From assembly GCA_015039315.1 (NCBI GenBank), contig WIDE01000035.1, forward strand, positions 24,765-88,764: 64,000 nucleotides of DNA, written 5' to 3'. A program made the position numbers and the translations under genes. Below the pieces are notes generated by a model. It saw only the letters and a program-made list of their open reading frames with translations, was not told where the DNA came from and did no database searches. The DNA is from Clavulina sp. PMI_390. Its lineage: Eukaryota > Basidiomycota > Agaricomycetes > Cantharellales > Hydnaceae. Numbering within the stretch: position 1 is the first letter of the stretch; every line of letters begins with the position of its first letter. Below are positions 1 through 11,294 of the stretch, in pieces.

Positions 1-658
1 TTAACGCTCGATTGCTTAACTATTACGGGAGTCAAAGTCTTGAAGTTGAGTGTAAGATGCATGATATGGAGCATGGCAAGGTCGTACACGAGGGACCATT
101 CACACGAGAAGGAGAATCCGATGGAGACGGTAAAATTGGGCCGTAATCAGACTGAGGGGAATCTGGAGAGTTTGAGATAGTCGAGGTTTATTAATTAGCT
201 CTTTGGATGGAGCAGTGTATGGACTGGGCCCTCGGGTGGGGCAGCGGAACAGCCCAGTTGTAGTCGGGTCCTATTTCACGGATAGACTGCTTCGCATCTT
301 TTAGAGGGGCTTATTCGGTGCTGCGCCAATTAATGATCATAGATACGCTATAAGAATCCGTCACAACGTTTGTGTATATGAGGAAGACCATTGGTACCGA
401 GATAGGCGCCGTGTCACAGATCAGCCTGCAACTAAGCGCGGTGACAGGTCACAGAACTGTGTCCACAACTGCAATCGTCTCGAGCACGCTCATTTTGTGG
501 TTAGTCGCTGCCTTTGCTGCTGAATCTGCTGTCCGGGGTGCTTTGTGTTATCCCTTGTTGCTGGATTGAGAAAGACGTCGCTTTCTCTTCATCAATCGCC
601 TTGGTTTCTCGTTCAACGGACTTGACATTGACGTCTTGCTCGATTTACTATAATATAG
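1..658. other. Upstream intergenic DNA, RPL6 promoter side
   Basis: No supported gene. Short open frames (for example 372-569) have no family resemblance and no splice-consistent continuation. The last 100 bases are pyrimidine-rich and directly precede the RPL6 start codon, as expected for a highly expressed ribosomal protein gene promoter and leader. Confidence 0.5.
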
Positions 659-1429
659 ATGGCCAGAACCACTACCAAGCCCCGCGCGTCGACCCGACGT
701 GGCTTCAAGTCGGTTGAGCCTGCCGCCGCGGCGCAGCAACCTCACAAGGAGGTCAAGGTTGGCGGCGACAAGAATGGCTCGACTCGGCTCGTTCCTGCTA
801 GCCGTGCATCACGATACTACCCTGCCGATGATGTCCTACCTCCCAAAAAGTCTAAAAAGACCGCCACCACTACTCCCCTCCGATCCACCATTACCCCTGG
901 TACCGTTCTTATTCTGCTCGCTGGCCGATTCCGGGGCAAGCGTGTAGTCTTCTTGAAGCAGCTTGAGTCGGGCCTGCTTCTCGTTACTGGCCCTTATAAG
1001 GTCAACGGCGTTCCTCTCCGTCGTGTTAACGCTGCCTATGTGATCGCAACCTCGACCAAGGTTCCATTGTCCGGATCGGTGAGTTCTCTGACTGAAATGC
1101 TCTCGTTGTGATTCTACATGCCTAACTGGGTTTGTTTTACCCCACGTCTATTTCCATCTTGATCGATGTTGTGATAGGTCGCCGAAAAGGTCACCGATGC
1201 TTTCTTTGCCAAGGAGGCGAAGGGTCCGAAGGTGTCTGCGGAGGCCGAGTTCTTCGAGGAGGGGAAGCCCAAGGCCAAGGCCGCATACCCGGAAGCAAAG
1301 GCTTCGGAGCAGAAGGAGGTGGACTCGAGCATCGTTGAGGCGATCAAAAAGGAGGAGTCGCTGGCCAAGTACCTCAAGTCGAGCTTTGGGCTGTCGAAGG
1401 GCCAGTTCCCCCACCAGATGCAGTTTTGA
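659..1429 (+). CDS. RPL6: 60S ribosomal protein L6 (eL6)
   Basis: Two exons, 659-1078 and 1178-1429, separated by a 99-nt GT-AG intron in phase 0, give a protein of 223 residues, the usual size for fungal eL6. It is a structural protein of the large ribosomal subunit. The basic N-terminal tail leads into the KOW-like core, where I see the family segments [20 protein letters not shown] and [20 protein letters not shown]. The C-terminal part is Lys/Glu-rich and ends [11 protein letters not shown], as in other eL6 proteins. The ATG at 659 is the first in frame after a pyrimidine-rich leader. COA3 follows on the same strand about 175 bp downstream. Identification is firm. Confidence 0.95.
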
Positions 1430-1603
1430 TTGTGTCCCGACGTGTATATCATGCTCTTCTACTTCCCTTCATGTCTACTGTTATGACATATACATGCAGT
1501 ACCCATGCCTCCATTACTTCCTCATCGTATTGAACCAATTTTGCGCAATTTGAGTAATATGCATACACAATTTTGTTGTGATGCCAAACAAAAACGCTCC
1601 TCG

Positions 1604-2211
1604 ATGTCATCATCTTACAGACCAAAGGGTTATGTGCGCATCTATCATAGACGGCTTTCCACTCGCGCTCTGTACTCTGTGGGCTAATGCTTCTATATGT
1701 TATTGCTTAGGGCGTGTCCCCAGCGCTTCGGCGCGCCCGTGAGCCATATCGCATTCGCAATGGTGTGACGGGTGGCCTTCTTGTCGCCTTCGCCGTCTCC
1801 GTGTGGGCGTACAGTATATCTGCAGTTAAACAAGACAACTTTGACGATGTCGATGCCCTTGCGCTTGATCAGCGCCGAAACACGAATACTGCATCATCAA
1901 CACAAAGGTCAGTAAGAACATCTCGCCTTGTGGCTCTCTACTAAGACTGGGAAAAAAACGAATCTAGTGCTGTAGCCTTCGCGCCCGAAACATCCTCTAC
2001 TCTGTCGGCGGAGCCAGTGGTTCAAACGATGCCCCCAGTCCCACCCTCATCCTCATCTCCCCCAAAGTCATCTTTCGTTGTCCAACTCCGTCCATCCATC
2101 CTCGATAATCTCTCTTTGGGTCGAAGTTCAGAAGGCCACCTATTTGTTTGGGGAGCGCCCTCATTAAGCAAGCTAGGTTCGATTGGAGACAGGAAGACAC
2201 CTCCGTGGTGA
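1604..2211 (+). CDS. COA3: Cytochrome c oxidase assembly factor 3 (COA3-like)
   Basis: Three exons, 1604-1633, 1711-1907 and 1968-2211, give 156 residues. Exon 2 holds the COA3 signature: a basic segment (SPALRRAREPYRIRN), one membrane span (about residues 27-46) and then WAYSISAVKQDNFDDVD. COA3 sits in the mitochondrial inner membrane, where it helps stabilise and regulate translation of Cox1 during complex IV assembly. The C-terminal exon is Ser/Pro-rich and then runs into LFVWGAPSLSKLGSIGDRK, which resembles the tail of other fungal members. Exon 2 and the exon 3 splice are well supported. The tiny first exon (MSSSYRPKGY) is my inference, and its donor (GTGCGC at 1634) is moderate. Confidence 0.82.
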
Positions 2212-2363
2212 TTTGCAACGAAGGAAGTGGGTATATACAGGGAACAGACACAGATTCTTTTACTATATGAATACATAATGTTGCACGTACTGCGATACAG
2301 TAGTGGTTATCCAGCAAGCAACTGCCTCCCCAAATACAGACCATGAAACCCCACGAAGCGAAA

Positions 2364-3983
2364 TTAAAAGTCTTCTCGTGCGAATCGAGAAAACCGAGCA
2401 GAGGACGGCATAGGAGTGACTCCATGCGAGGCGGATGTGTAGCGTAGGTCGAGCTGGCTCGGCTTGCGCCTTGCCATCTTGGAAATAGCCTTTGAGGCGG
2501 CAACGGGGGACGAGGGTGATAAAGGAGATGGGAGTGGTGGTGGCATGGGACTTCTCTGGGGAGACTCATGACGGGAGGATGGGGTTGATGAATTCGCGAG
2601 GCTTGCTAGTTCATCACGATTACCTGATACTATGGTTGGAAGCACGCTATTGATTGCACTACTGGAACCTGCATGCTGTGACAATATGTTACGCAATCTC
2701 GCAATGGTCGGCGAACCCGATTGGTTCGCTATCTCGCCCATCGCCGAAGGCGGGGGAGAGGGCTGATGTTTCACGCGGCTTTCAAAAAACCGCGGTGATA
2801 TAACCCCTACTAATGCGGATTTGGGGAATCGGGCCCTCGGAGAGGATCTTCGAGTGCGTCGGATGCTGCGAAGGCTCTCAAACGAACGGGTTTGAAGCAG
2901 CCGACTGCTGCTTGGGGTGCGAGCGTCCTGTGAATTCGCTGGAATCTGGCTCCTTTGAGCAGGGGAGTGCGGGACCCGAAGGTCGGGCAGACTAGGCGTC
3001 ACGGGACGCATCACACTTGAACGGCGACGACTGGATGGGGCGTTGCGCACGTCAAAAGAAGATAGCAGGGAATATGCTGGAGTGGCATGATTGTGTGGGA
3101 GGTCGTCAATGCTAATAGTTGATACGGAAGGATGGGAGGTATGGAAGCGAGATGGGCTTGGTGATCGCCGAGAACGGCGTTTCTGTTGTCTTGAAGAGTG
3201 CGAAGTGAGTCTTGAGCTTTGGGAAGGGGTGTGTGTCGCACTTGACGGAAGAAGCGTGGGCATGAAAGACGTTGTCGGAGCGCTCTGGCTGAGACCGCCG
3301 GTGATATCATGCGCTGAAGCCAAAAGCTCATCCATTTGAGCATCTACAATGTCACCGGCGGCAAATCTCCTTGAGAGAGAGTCGATGCGAAACGTGGATG
3401 GATGAGAGGGAGAGTCATATAAATCATCATCATCGGCGGCGATATGAGCTAAAGACGTCCGAGTGTTGATAGAGGACTGGAGAAGAGCATTGGACATCTC
3501 GAGTGCTTGGACACTTCTTTGGAGAATCGCGTCGGTTTGGTCCTCCCAGGGCTGCGACCGTGGGTTTAAGCGCGACGGAGTAACAAAAGGACGCTCACTT
3601 CGCGAGCGGCGATGTCTTATGGCTGGTCGATTGCGGTCCCGGGTAGACGGAGGCAAGGAAAGTCGGGGGTATAAGGAGGACGGAGCAGGGTGGCCCGGAC
3701 CATCATCGTATTCAGCATCAGCTTCATCAGCACTCGTTGGATCGGAGGGTGGTAGTGTAAATGGATCGTTGAGTCCAGCATTGAGTGAGTAGTCTGGAGG
3801 GCTGTCCTCAGCCACGTCCCAAAGGGCAGAGGAGGCCATGGAGCCTGAGGGGGCATGACGAGAACGGTAGGTGGGGAGAGAGCTTGCTGAGGGATTTGAC
3901 ACGTGCCGATGGTGCTTAGAGTGGCTCTTTCTAGCCTTTGGAGGTGGTCGTGGGCCCTCATCGCCATCGACCGCGACGTCCAT
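2364..3983 (-). CDS. Hypothetical Ser/Pro-rich protein
   Basis: A single open frame of 539 residues if translation starts at the ATG at 3983. The frame is open further upstream to 4073, but its first codon there is TTG, and that start would leave only 6 bp to the divergent RSA3 start, so I prefer 3983. The product is rich in Ser, Pro and Arg with many RSR/SP-type clusters and looks largely disordered. It begins with an acidic patch and a His/Lys-rich stretch (ARKSHSKHHRHVSN) and ends RFSRFAREDF. I recognise no domain. Length, codon texture and an uninterrupted frame support it as a real gene. It converges with COA3 (152 bp between stops) and shares a short divergent promoter with RSA3. Confidence 0.7.
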   Translation of the reverse strand: MDVAVDGDEGPRPPPKARKSHSKHHRHVSNPSASSLPTYRSRHAPSGSMASSALWDVAEDSPPDYSLNAGLNDPFTLPPSDPTSADEADAEYDDGPGHPAPSSLYPRLSLPPSTRDRNRPAIRHRRSRSERPFVTPSRLNPRSQPWEDQTDAILQRSVQALEMSNALLQSSINTRTSLAHIAADDDDLYDSPSHPSTFRIDSLSRRFAAGDIVDAQMDELLASAHDITGGLSQSAPTTSFMPTLLPSSATHTPSQSSRLTSHSSRQQKRRSRRSPSPSRFHTSHPSVSTISIDDLPHNHATPAYSLLSSFDVRNAPSSRRRSSVMRPVTPSLPDLRVPHSPAQRSQIPANSQDARTPSSSRLLQTRSFESLRSIRRTRRSSPRARFPKSALVGVISPRFFESRVKHQPSPPPSAMGEIANQSGSPTIARLRNILSQHAGSSSAINSVLPTIVSGNRDELASLANSSTPSSRHESPQRSPMPPPLPSPLSPSSPVAASKAISKMARRKPSQLDLRYTSASHGVTPMPSSARFSRFAREDF

Positions 3984-4079
3984 ATCGCCAAGGGGCGATG
4001 TCAAATTGAGCGCGTCACACCCACAAAAGCGCAAGAGTGACTGTGACTGCTTCCCGTCACAGAGTGTCCGCAATCGGAA

Positions 4080-4815
4080 ATGCCACCCAAACGGACGAGA
4101 AAAAGAAAGAGGAGAAGGGTTGAACTATCCTCGGACTCGTCTGACTCATCAGACTCCGAGCATGATACTACGCAACCCCAAAACAGCGGCGCTAGTGTCA
4201 GCCTCCCCACAAAAGCACCAGCTCCCCAACCCCAATTACCTTTGCGTTCTGCCATATCTTCCTCTTCTGCTTCTGCCTCTTCATCATCATCATCATCACC
4301 ATCTTCATCGTCATCCTCGTCCTCCTCAGATGGTGACGATGAGAGTGATGACGATGTAGTACCAAAATCAAATCCCACTTCCCGCCCGCCTCCTGCTCAA
4401 ACACCAACAAGTATGCAACAGCCGCCACCGCCTACTCGAAAACGAGACTGGTCCAGGTCTCCATCACCCCCACCTCGTGCCATCCCCAGTATCATACCTG
4501 CCTCCGCTCATACAAGCACATCTCACGGACCCGACGCTGCTCAGAGCGAACTTCAAGCTCGCTTCCAGATATTTTGGATGTCCTCAGTCGCAGATGCATT
4601 CCAGCACGACCTCAACAAGCTTCGCCAGGTAGGACTAGTCGTCGCGATTTCAGACATGTATAACGAGTTATTTCTCAAATTTTCATGCCCAGGAGCCTGC
4701 TATGACTAATAGTCGATTGGGATTATTGATTGACTCGTTGCGGTCAGGCGCCGATGTCTATACCAATGTTGACGATCTCAAAACTGTCCTCGGTGACCAG
4801 ACAGCAAATCCATAG
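4080..4815 (+). CDS. RSA3: Ribosome assembly protein 3 (RSA3 family)
   Basis: Two exons, 4080-4628 and 4693-4815, with a 64-nt phase-0 intron; 223 residues. The N-terminal two thirds are low complexity: a basic start ([12 protein letters not shown]), Ser/Asp tracts and Pro-rich stretches. The C-terminal part carries the Rsa3 domain: FQIFWMSSVADAFQHDLNKL continues across the splice into RQEPAMTNSRLGLLIDSL. In yeast Rsa3 is a nucleolar factor associated with Dbp6 in early 60S pre-ribosomes. The intron interrupts the conserved domain, and both sides match the family, which confirms the splice. It converges with the SH3/RA gene (93 bp between stops). Confidence 0.88.
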
Positions 4816-4908
4816 ATACCTTGGAATACTTGATTATATCAGCCGGGTAAAATACGCACAAATTAGAATAGCTGAAGGGAGGAGGAGCAGAAACTACGAA
4901 GAGGCAGA

Positions 4909-7900
4909 TCAGAAGCTGTGTGAGATAGCAAGGAGGCGGTCGAGATCCTTAGGAAGAGTGTATTAGCAAATGCTGAGCGTATCATACCAAATGAATCGAA
5001 TACCTTGCCAAGATCCTGCATGTCGCGAATATTAGGTTCATAAAATTCCCGGACACGAGGATGGAGCTCCTCAACATTTAGCCCGGTGCCCAAGAAAATC
5101 TGGTCAAGGACAGAGGGTCCAGGGCGCCGGGGGGGTTGGCCAAGCGTCGCATTCAACTCTATAATGGCCAACATGCGGCTAATGCCTGACACTCCAGTAG
5201 CCGGACTGATTGACGATGAGGTGGTGGAGGGAGTGACCTTGTCCAGCACACTAGGGCGGGCTGAAGTAGATCGCGCCACTGCCGTTTGGTCAGGATCAGA
5301 AGTAGAGGTATATGCACTCAAATCGGAAAGGATGGATGCAATTGATGGTTGTTGCTGGTGTCCAGGGACTGGCCGCTGAGATGGCGAGGACGCCCGGGAG
5401 CCCACAAGTGGGGTAGTGGCAGCACGAGAAGCCATTGGGCCCGGAGATGTGGTGCGTGTAGAACCTGTGGGGGTCGATCCACGCGATCTGAAATCACCAG
5501 CCGAGGGTGACGCAGGCTCCTCTCCGCGTGCTGACCCCGTCCCTGAACCAGCACGGGAGCTGGCAGAGTATACAGAGGGCGAGACAACGGCTGCTCGGTT
5601 TGTAGAGGGAGCGCTTGATGTGTTTAGAGCTTCACTGACAATCCTTCCTTGCAGGCGGGTCAGATTTGAGCTGAGGACGGTAGTCGAACCCATTGATGCT
5701 TGATCGAAGAGGTCCGTGCCTGCATCACCACCTTGACCGAACTCTTCCAGAACGAGCGCAGTTATGTTAATGGGCTCCGCATTCCGTTGGCTAAAGGTAT
5801 AGGTAGGTGTATTTTGACCCATACGCTGACTGCGGTATATTCCGACCTCGGTGATGATGTCGAGACCGTTCTCTCGGTTAGGACGCACGGTCAAGGGGGG
5901 TCCAGAGGCAGATAGACCTTTCTGGGTCCTCTGAGAAGACGCGGAAGAGGACAGACCACTAGCATCTGATGATGCCGACTCGCGTCGGAGCTGGCGGAGG
6001 GCAAGCTCGTCTAAAGGCCCGGCACTTCTACCTTTAATGTTGCGAGTACCAGTCACACGTCGAAGGATGAAGCACGGATCATCGGGCAGCACATCTTCGT
6101 CTGTGCCCATCAAATGAGTAGACTCAGCTGAGCGGCGCCTCCATTCAGACACGCGGCGATCTACTACCTTGAAGACAGGCGGACGGGGAAACACATCGAG
6201 AATTTTGGTGGATGGTTGCAACTCTTTCTCCGCTAAGGAGAGATGGGTATGAGGTCGGTGCGTGCTGCTGGTGCTGATCACAAAAGGCGTTTTCACTCAC
6301 GTTGTCCATTTGTCAATGCTACATTTAGCCCGTAGCGAACCCTCGAGGTCGAGCTGCGCCGTTTGACGGCTTTGTCTTCTACTTCGTCACCACCTTCGAC
6401 TAACCCTTCCAAAATGCCGAACCGTTCCAGACTTGCTTCTATCACCTCTGCTACGGTCGTGTTCCTTGGGAAAGTGAAGATTTTCCTCCGCTGAGTCTGA
6501 GAGACACCAGGAGATATTGCAGAGGATGTACTGGAACGATATTGCAGGGTGGAACGAGGCACAATGGCTTCGGTGTGGGGGTCAAACACCATCCCGTCAG
6601 GTAGATCGTCGGGGAAGATGACGATTTGGATAGCGAAACGGGCAGAAGGTGAGCTGAATTTCTCTGGAGAGACACCAGAAAGATTTGACGTTGATACGGT
6701 AAGCTCGTGTGCTGAATCGTGCAAAAGATCGGTAGAGTCACGTGGGGTGATTTCGCCATCACTACCCTTGAGGGTGCGATGGAGATACAGTTTCACATTG
6801 GAATCGTCAGTGAAATCGTTCATGCCAAGCTTTGCGATGGACATGGTCAGGTTGCTGGCCAAACTATTGATGCTACCCATCGATGCACGTTTCATGGAAG
6901 GGATGCGGACTGAGCGTTCCGCCAACTGCTCGAAGGCTTGCAAAGGATGTTCCTCAGGACGCAACACGGCCTCGTCCCCGTCAATTTGTCTGATAGTTAG
7001 GTAGTAGTCGTCAGGGTTTTCACCTTCGGGAAGGCGGAACCTCTGCATCGCTTGTCGAATCAAGCCTGGTGTCGTTGTGGAAGCATTGACAAGCACAGTT
7101 TTGAAGGTAGCCTCTGATTGGAGATGGTCGCCGGCAAAGACACGAAGGACACTGAGCTCTGGCACAATGGCACTCAGTCCGTCGGGAGCAGAGGTAGACA
7201 GAATCAATGAGCCAGGTCTGGATCCACGGACAGGGGGCTGTAAGGAGTTGCTGGCCGCCGGGCCTGGTCGCGACGGTTCAGTACGTGTAGGCTCGAGCCG
7301 GGGAGTGTAGCTTGTATTTCCACTCGGCCCTGTAACCTGACCACGGTTCCATTCACGAGCCTGAGGATTTTCGGTTGGGGCGGGTGCTCGGAGTATTGGG
7401 CGCGATGGCTCGGACATGCCTTCGAAATCGTGCTCTGCAGAACCTGTGACTGCTGATTCGAGAGAGGAACGGGATGGAGTATCCATATCCGCAGGACTAG
7501 CCACGCGGCGAGTGTTGGGGTCACGGTCTTTTTTGCGGTTGAAAAGATTCCCGAAAAATCCGCCCTTCTTCTTGCCATCCGAGGTCTGACTTGTTTCAGA
7601 TTCACCACTGCCAGAGCGCTCCTTCCGTAGTTTGCGGTCCGACGCTTTGCCCTTCGCACGCTTACTCTCGGCATCGCTGTCACCTTCGTCACGGCCGCGC
7701 TTGAGCCCCATGCTCTCCGAGCTGCTGGCACCACTTCCAACACTGCTGATGGAGAGGGCTCGCTGGTTATGGGAAGGACCAAGAATGTTTGTGGGTGATG
7801 CTCCCGGGGAAGATTGCGAGTCCCGTGCAACATTTGGCGTCACACTCAGCTTTCGTGTCTCTTGCACTTCAGCGGGATCAACGTAGACTCGGGACGTAGG

Positions 7901-8891
7901 AGAAGAGCTAGTTGGGGTCAAATTCTCCTTCGACGACCGTTCGCGGAGTGTTGGAGCAATGGAAGCATCTCTTGTAGGAATGAGCATGGCAGGCTGGGCT
8001 TGTTGAAGGGGTGACTGGGCAGCCAGACTGGCCGGCTCTGCACGAGGAGCCACCACCTCGTTCGAATGAGAAGCAGGACTCATCTCATCCTCCCAGGACA
8101 TCCCATCGTCAGGCTCGCCGTCTTGAGGGACACCATCGTCAACCTCATATACTCCCGCATCTTCGTATGCTGCATAGTCTCCATCGTCGATGACACCGTA
8201 TGTATCATCCGGCACATCATCCAAAGGACGGGAGGGGTCACCCCATTGGAAGGGAGGGTAGTAGTAGATGGAAGAGCCCATGAAAAGGACGCTCTTGCGA
8301 TCTCCAGGGGCTTCAATCCGACGCCGGGGTTGGATTACCTCGGGAGCAGCACCAGCCCTATCTGCAGGAGTAGGGGACGCAAGCTATGCAGGCCGTGCAT
8401 GAGGATCACAGATACGAAATACTTGTGCGGGTCCGAATACTTACATCAACGTTCCTATGCTTGTTCAACCGAGCAAGACGCTCCACTGGTGTCTCGATAT
8501 TTTCAGCGGGGATGTACCCTATCTCGAAATGGGGCAGGACCTTGACGAGCCACCAGTAGCTGTTGGTGTCATCCATCAGGATGAGTTCGTCGCCTTTATT
8601 AACATTCGCTTGTCCCTCCGTAGTTGCATGGAAGTTGCGGAGAGAATATACACGGTCAAAATCGATGGTCTCGTTTGGGATGGAAAGTTGTGATGACTCG
8701 TCGTCTTCTTCTTCGTCCTCATCTTCCAGCACTGAGTGATTTTGTTGGTCATCAACGGAGTCATAGACATCCTCATACTCGTTATCAAGCAGGGAATCAT
8801 CAAGGTCCTCATGGGCGATGATATCCTGGCGTAGGTCAAAGGTGTCCTGGCGGGCCGGCCGCCTTGGTGCGCCATCAGCGAGCTCAGACAT
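4909..8891 (-). CDS. SH3 and Ras-association-like domain scaffold protein
   Basis: Four exons, 8445-8891, 6301-8383, 5004-6232 and 4909-4947, total 1265 residues with all phases consistent. After an acidic leader, residues 80-135 form an SH3 domain (VYSLRNFHATTEGQA, SYWWLVKVL, GYIPAENIETP) followed by ERLARLNKHRNVDL, a motif I associate with fungal polarity SH3 proteins of the Bud14/Tea4 type. Around residues 558-645 and 730-815 are two ubiquitin-fold segments that look like Ras-association domains (for example FPRNTTVAEVIEASLERFGI). The rest is Ser/Pro-rich. Likely role: cytoplasmic scaffold linking a small GTPase to morphogenesis; this is inference. The last exon is only 13 codons. Confidence 0.75.
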
Positions 8892-9079
8892 AGAAAGAGA
8901 TGAAGGGAGTGTGTGTCAATAGAAAGGAAGCGAATGAATCAGTGAACGAGGTGTAGTAGGAAAAAAGCCCACAGCTGAAGAAGTGGTGGGTGGGGTGTCG
9001 TTGTTGTGATGGAGGTTTGAGCGACCAAACAATGTCAATTCAATTACACAACCAACTCGCAGAACGAACGCTACATGTC

Positions 9080-11234
9080 CTACACCTGCCCACGCCGCTG
9101 TACATTGCGGCGAACTCTTCTTTTAGACCCACCAATCGCAGAACTACCGGTGCGCCATTGGAGATACGGTAATCCATGCGAATCGACTCCAAATAATGTA
9201 GGTGGCACTTCATCTACCAGGTCATTCGTAGCATAATCAACAAAGCCCGACACAGGAAGTTCCAGCTCCCCTTTGACAATAACCCTACATCGTGCCAATA
9301 TAGCCCCCGTCTCAGGAGTTGTTAGATGAAGCCAAGCAGCATCTGGAGCGCTCGCTCTGATGAAAGCCAGGCCAAGGCAGCGTGATTGCAGAGGGGAGGG
9401 AAGCTCCTGCCCTTGGAGGTAGGGGAACATAGGTGAATGTTTGCGGTCTAGAATACTCTCCACTTCCACAAGACCTACGAGGCCTCCTGATAGCGTGTTA
9501 CCCAGCTCGGACGATGGTACGATTCCTCCGTCCGACCCACCAAGAATGATTGAGTCTAGTGCAATTCTAGGTTGTAGCTCCCAAGGAGGCATTGATGCTA
9601 ACGGCTTGATTGTCGTCCAGGTGGATTCACCCATGTCCCACCTGGAATGAAAATAGGACATTAACGAGAGACCACGCAGATCCACTGCGTTTAGTTTGAT
9701 GGAAGGGTTTGGTAGAGGGGCAGCCTCCATTGGTATCCATAACGGCTCCCTGGCAGTGTCAGGAGAATGATGTTGATGAACAACCTCAGACGTTTGGAGG
9801 TCAAAGACATGTGAGGGATTAGCTAGACTAATAATCTGCCTGGTCAGATCAGCTCCCAGGCCTTTGACCCATCCGTGAGTGTTGATGACGAGTGGGATAG
9901 CGCGAAGATTGTCTGTTTGAGTCTGTGCATCATATTGTATCTCAGTGGCAAACACTCCCAAAAGGGATTGAATGCAAGAAAGGTAGTACTGAGGATCCGT
10001 CTTGGCTGATGCAGAACCGATGTAGTGAGCGATGAATGGCTTGATGATGTGTGTGAAGGGAGGCCCTGCATATATTCCCAAGCCATAAACCAACGGTCGC
10101 GTGATTAGTGAAACGCTACGCACCCAGGTATATTCTATCCACAAGATGCAAAGATAGGCAACCGGGAGGTGAAAACTCGGATTGACCCGGATCACAGTCG
10201 AGGAATGCAACGGCGCCAAATCTGTCCCTCAATAGTGAGAATACCGGACCAGTCTCAAGAATGTGGTGGTCGCTTGCCTTTGGACGAGTGAATTGGCAAG
10301 AGTTCGAGCAAAAGTGCTCTTTCCGGTACCTTTGGGGCCATGAATAACACCGATAAACGGATCTTCTCTATCAGAGTGTTTTTCGGCTTGAGAGATAGCT
10401 TGCATCCAGCTTGATGGTAACACAAATACATTATGTGCTGATGGTTCTACCTGTAACTCGATGGATGGTCAAAAGGTGAAACCTCCAAGCGGTCCTCAAA
10501 TATGTTTCATACCTGGAGCCCTGGTATCTTCCAGTTGCTAGACCTCCCACAGAACAGGCCACGGAAGAGAGGCGAGACCTGTTCCAGAGATTCGACCCCG
10601 GTCATTGATGGAAATAATCCCAATACAGTTGCAGAAGGAGGGAGCAAATCTCGTATCCGCAGTGGGAGCAAACGAGCTTCCGATACATTTCCTTCGTTCA
10701 ACGCGGTGATGGAAGGGGTAGGATGAGAGCAGGGGGCAAAGATATTGTGGGTATGGGGAGAGGCATGTATGCGGACACCCAGCAGCTCAACGGTCCCAGA
10801 AATAACCATCAGTTTAATGTGTCCGTGAAAACGGAGATATGATCCCTGGGGGATAGTAAAAACTACGCCAACTCGACATCGGTTGGTACCACTCATGGCA
10901 CTGGCTTCGTCTTCGTTTAGTTGGAACAAGGAAATGCCTTCTTCAGGCATGAAATCGCACGACCTTTTGATGGACTAGGCGATTATTAAATCATCTCGAG
11001 CCCTATTCACGACATGGAAACATACGTGGGCGGGATCTGCGAAAAATTTTCGACAGAAATGTCCTGTTCAAGGTCATGATCGGTGGAGACCAACTCGCTC
11101 GGAGAAAATCGATCATTCTTGAGGGGAGGGAGACGCCCCAAGCTGCCTGAATACTGGGGCGTCAATCCTTCCTGCACTTTTTCTGGGATTTTTCTCTTCT
11201 TTTGCCTTCTAGCCTCAATTGCACTGAGCGACAT
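9080..11234 (-). CDS. GRC3: Polynucleotide 5'-hydroxyl kinase Grc3/NOL9
   Basis: Five exons, 11026-11234, 10513-10963, 10278-10450, 10124-10221 and 9080-10065, give 638 residues. Grc3 phosphorylates the 5'-OH produced by Las1 cleavage in ITS2 during 25S rRNA maturation, in the nucleolus. Evidence: Walker A GPKGTGKST (about residues 258-266), then AFLDCDPGQSEFSPPGC, LGPPFTH, and IPLVINTHGWVKGLGADL, all hallmarks of the Clp1/Grc3 kinase family. The third intron (10222-10277) must use a GC donor to keep the conserved region in frame. The gene starts 60 bp from the divergent TSR2 start, and its stop lies 188 bp upstream of the next gene on the same strand. Confidence 0.9.
10222..10277 (-). other. 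GC-AG intron in GRC3
   Basis: Fifty-six bases between AAAG and ATTTGG on the minus strand, starting GCAAGC and ending ACAG. Without removal the frame hits a stop just after the Walker A exon. Removal in phase 2 joins NSLVQR to FGAVAFLDCDPGQSEF, the expected conserved sequence. GT donors inside this stretch would give an intron of only 28 nt or break the motif. Confidence 0.8.
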
Positions 11235-11294
11235 GGATGGCCCTTGAGGACAACAACCATACACACGCGAACACATTCGATCAGTCGCAAAAAA
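11235..11294. promoter_or_regulatory. Shared divergent promoter of GRC3 and TSR2
   Basis: Only 60 bp separate the two predicted start codons (GRC3 at 11234 on minus, TSR2 at 11295 on plus). Both products act in ribosome biogenesis, so a common bidirectional promoter is likely. The transcription start sites must lie within this stretch or inside the facing gene. Confidence 0.6.

Noticed and set aside
372..745. Short frames upstream of and overlapping RPL6
   Set aside because: Shadows of the RPL6 leader and coding sequence in other frames.
10229..10280. Apparent frameshift or nonsense mutation in GRC3
   Set aside because: A GC-AG intron of normal size restores the conserved kinase sequence exactly, so the gene is intact.
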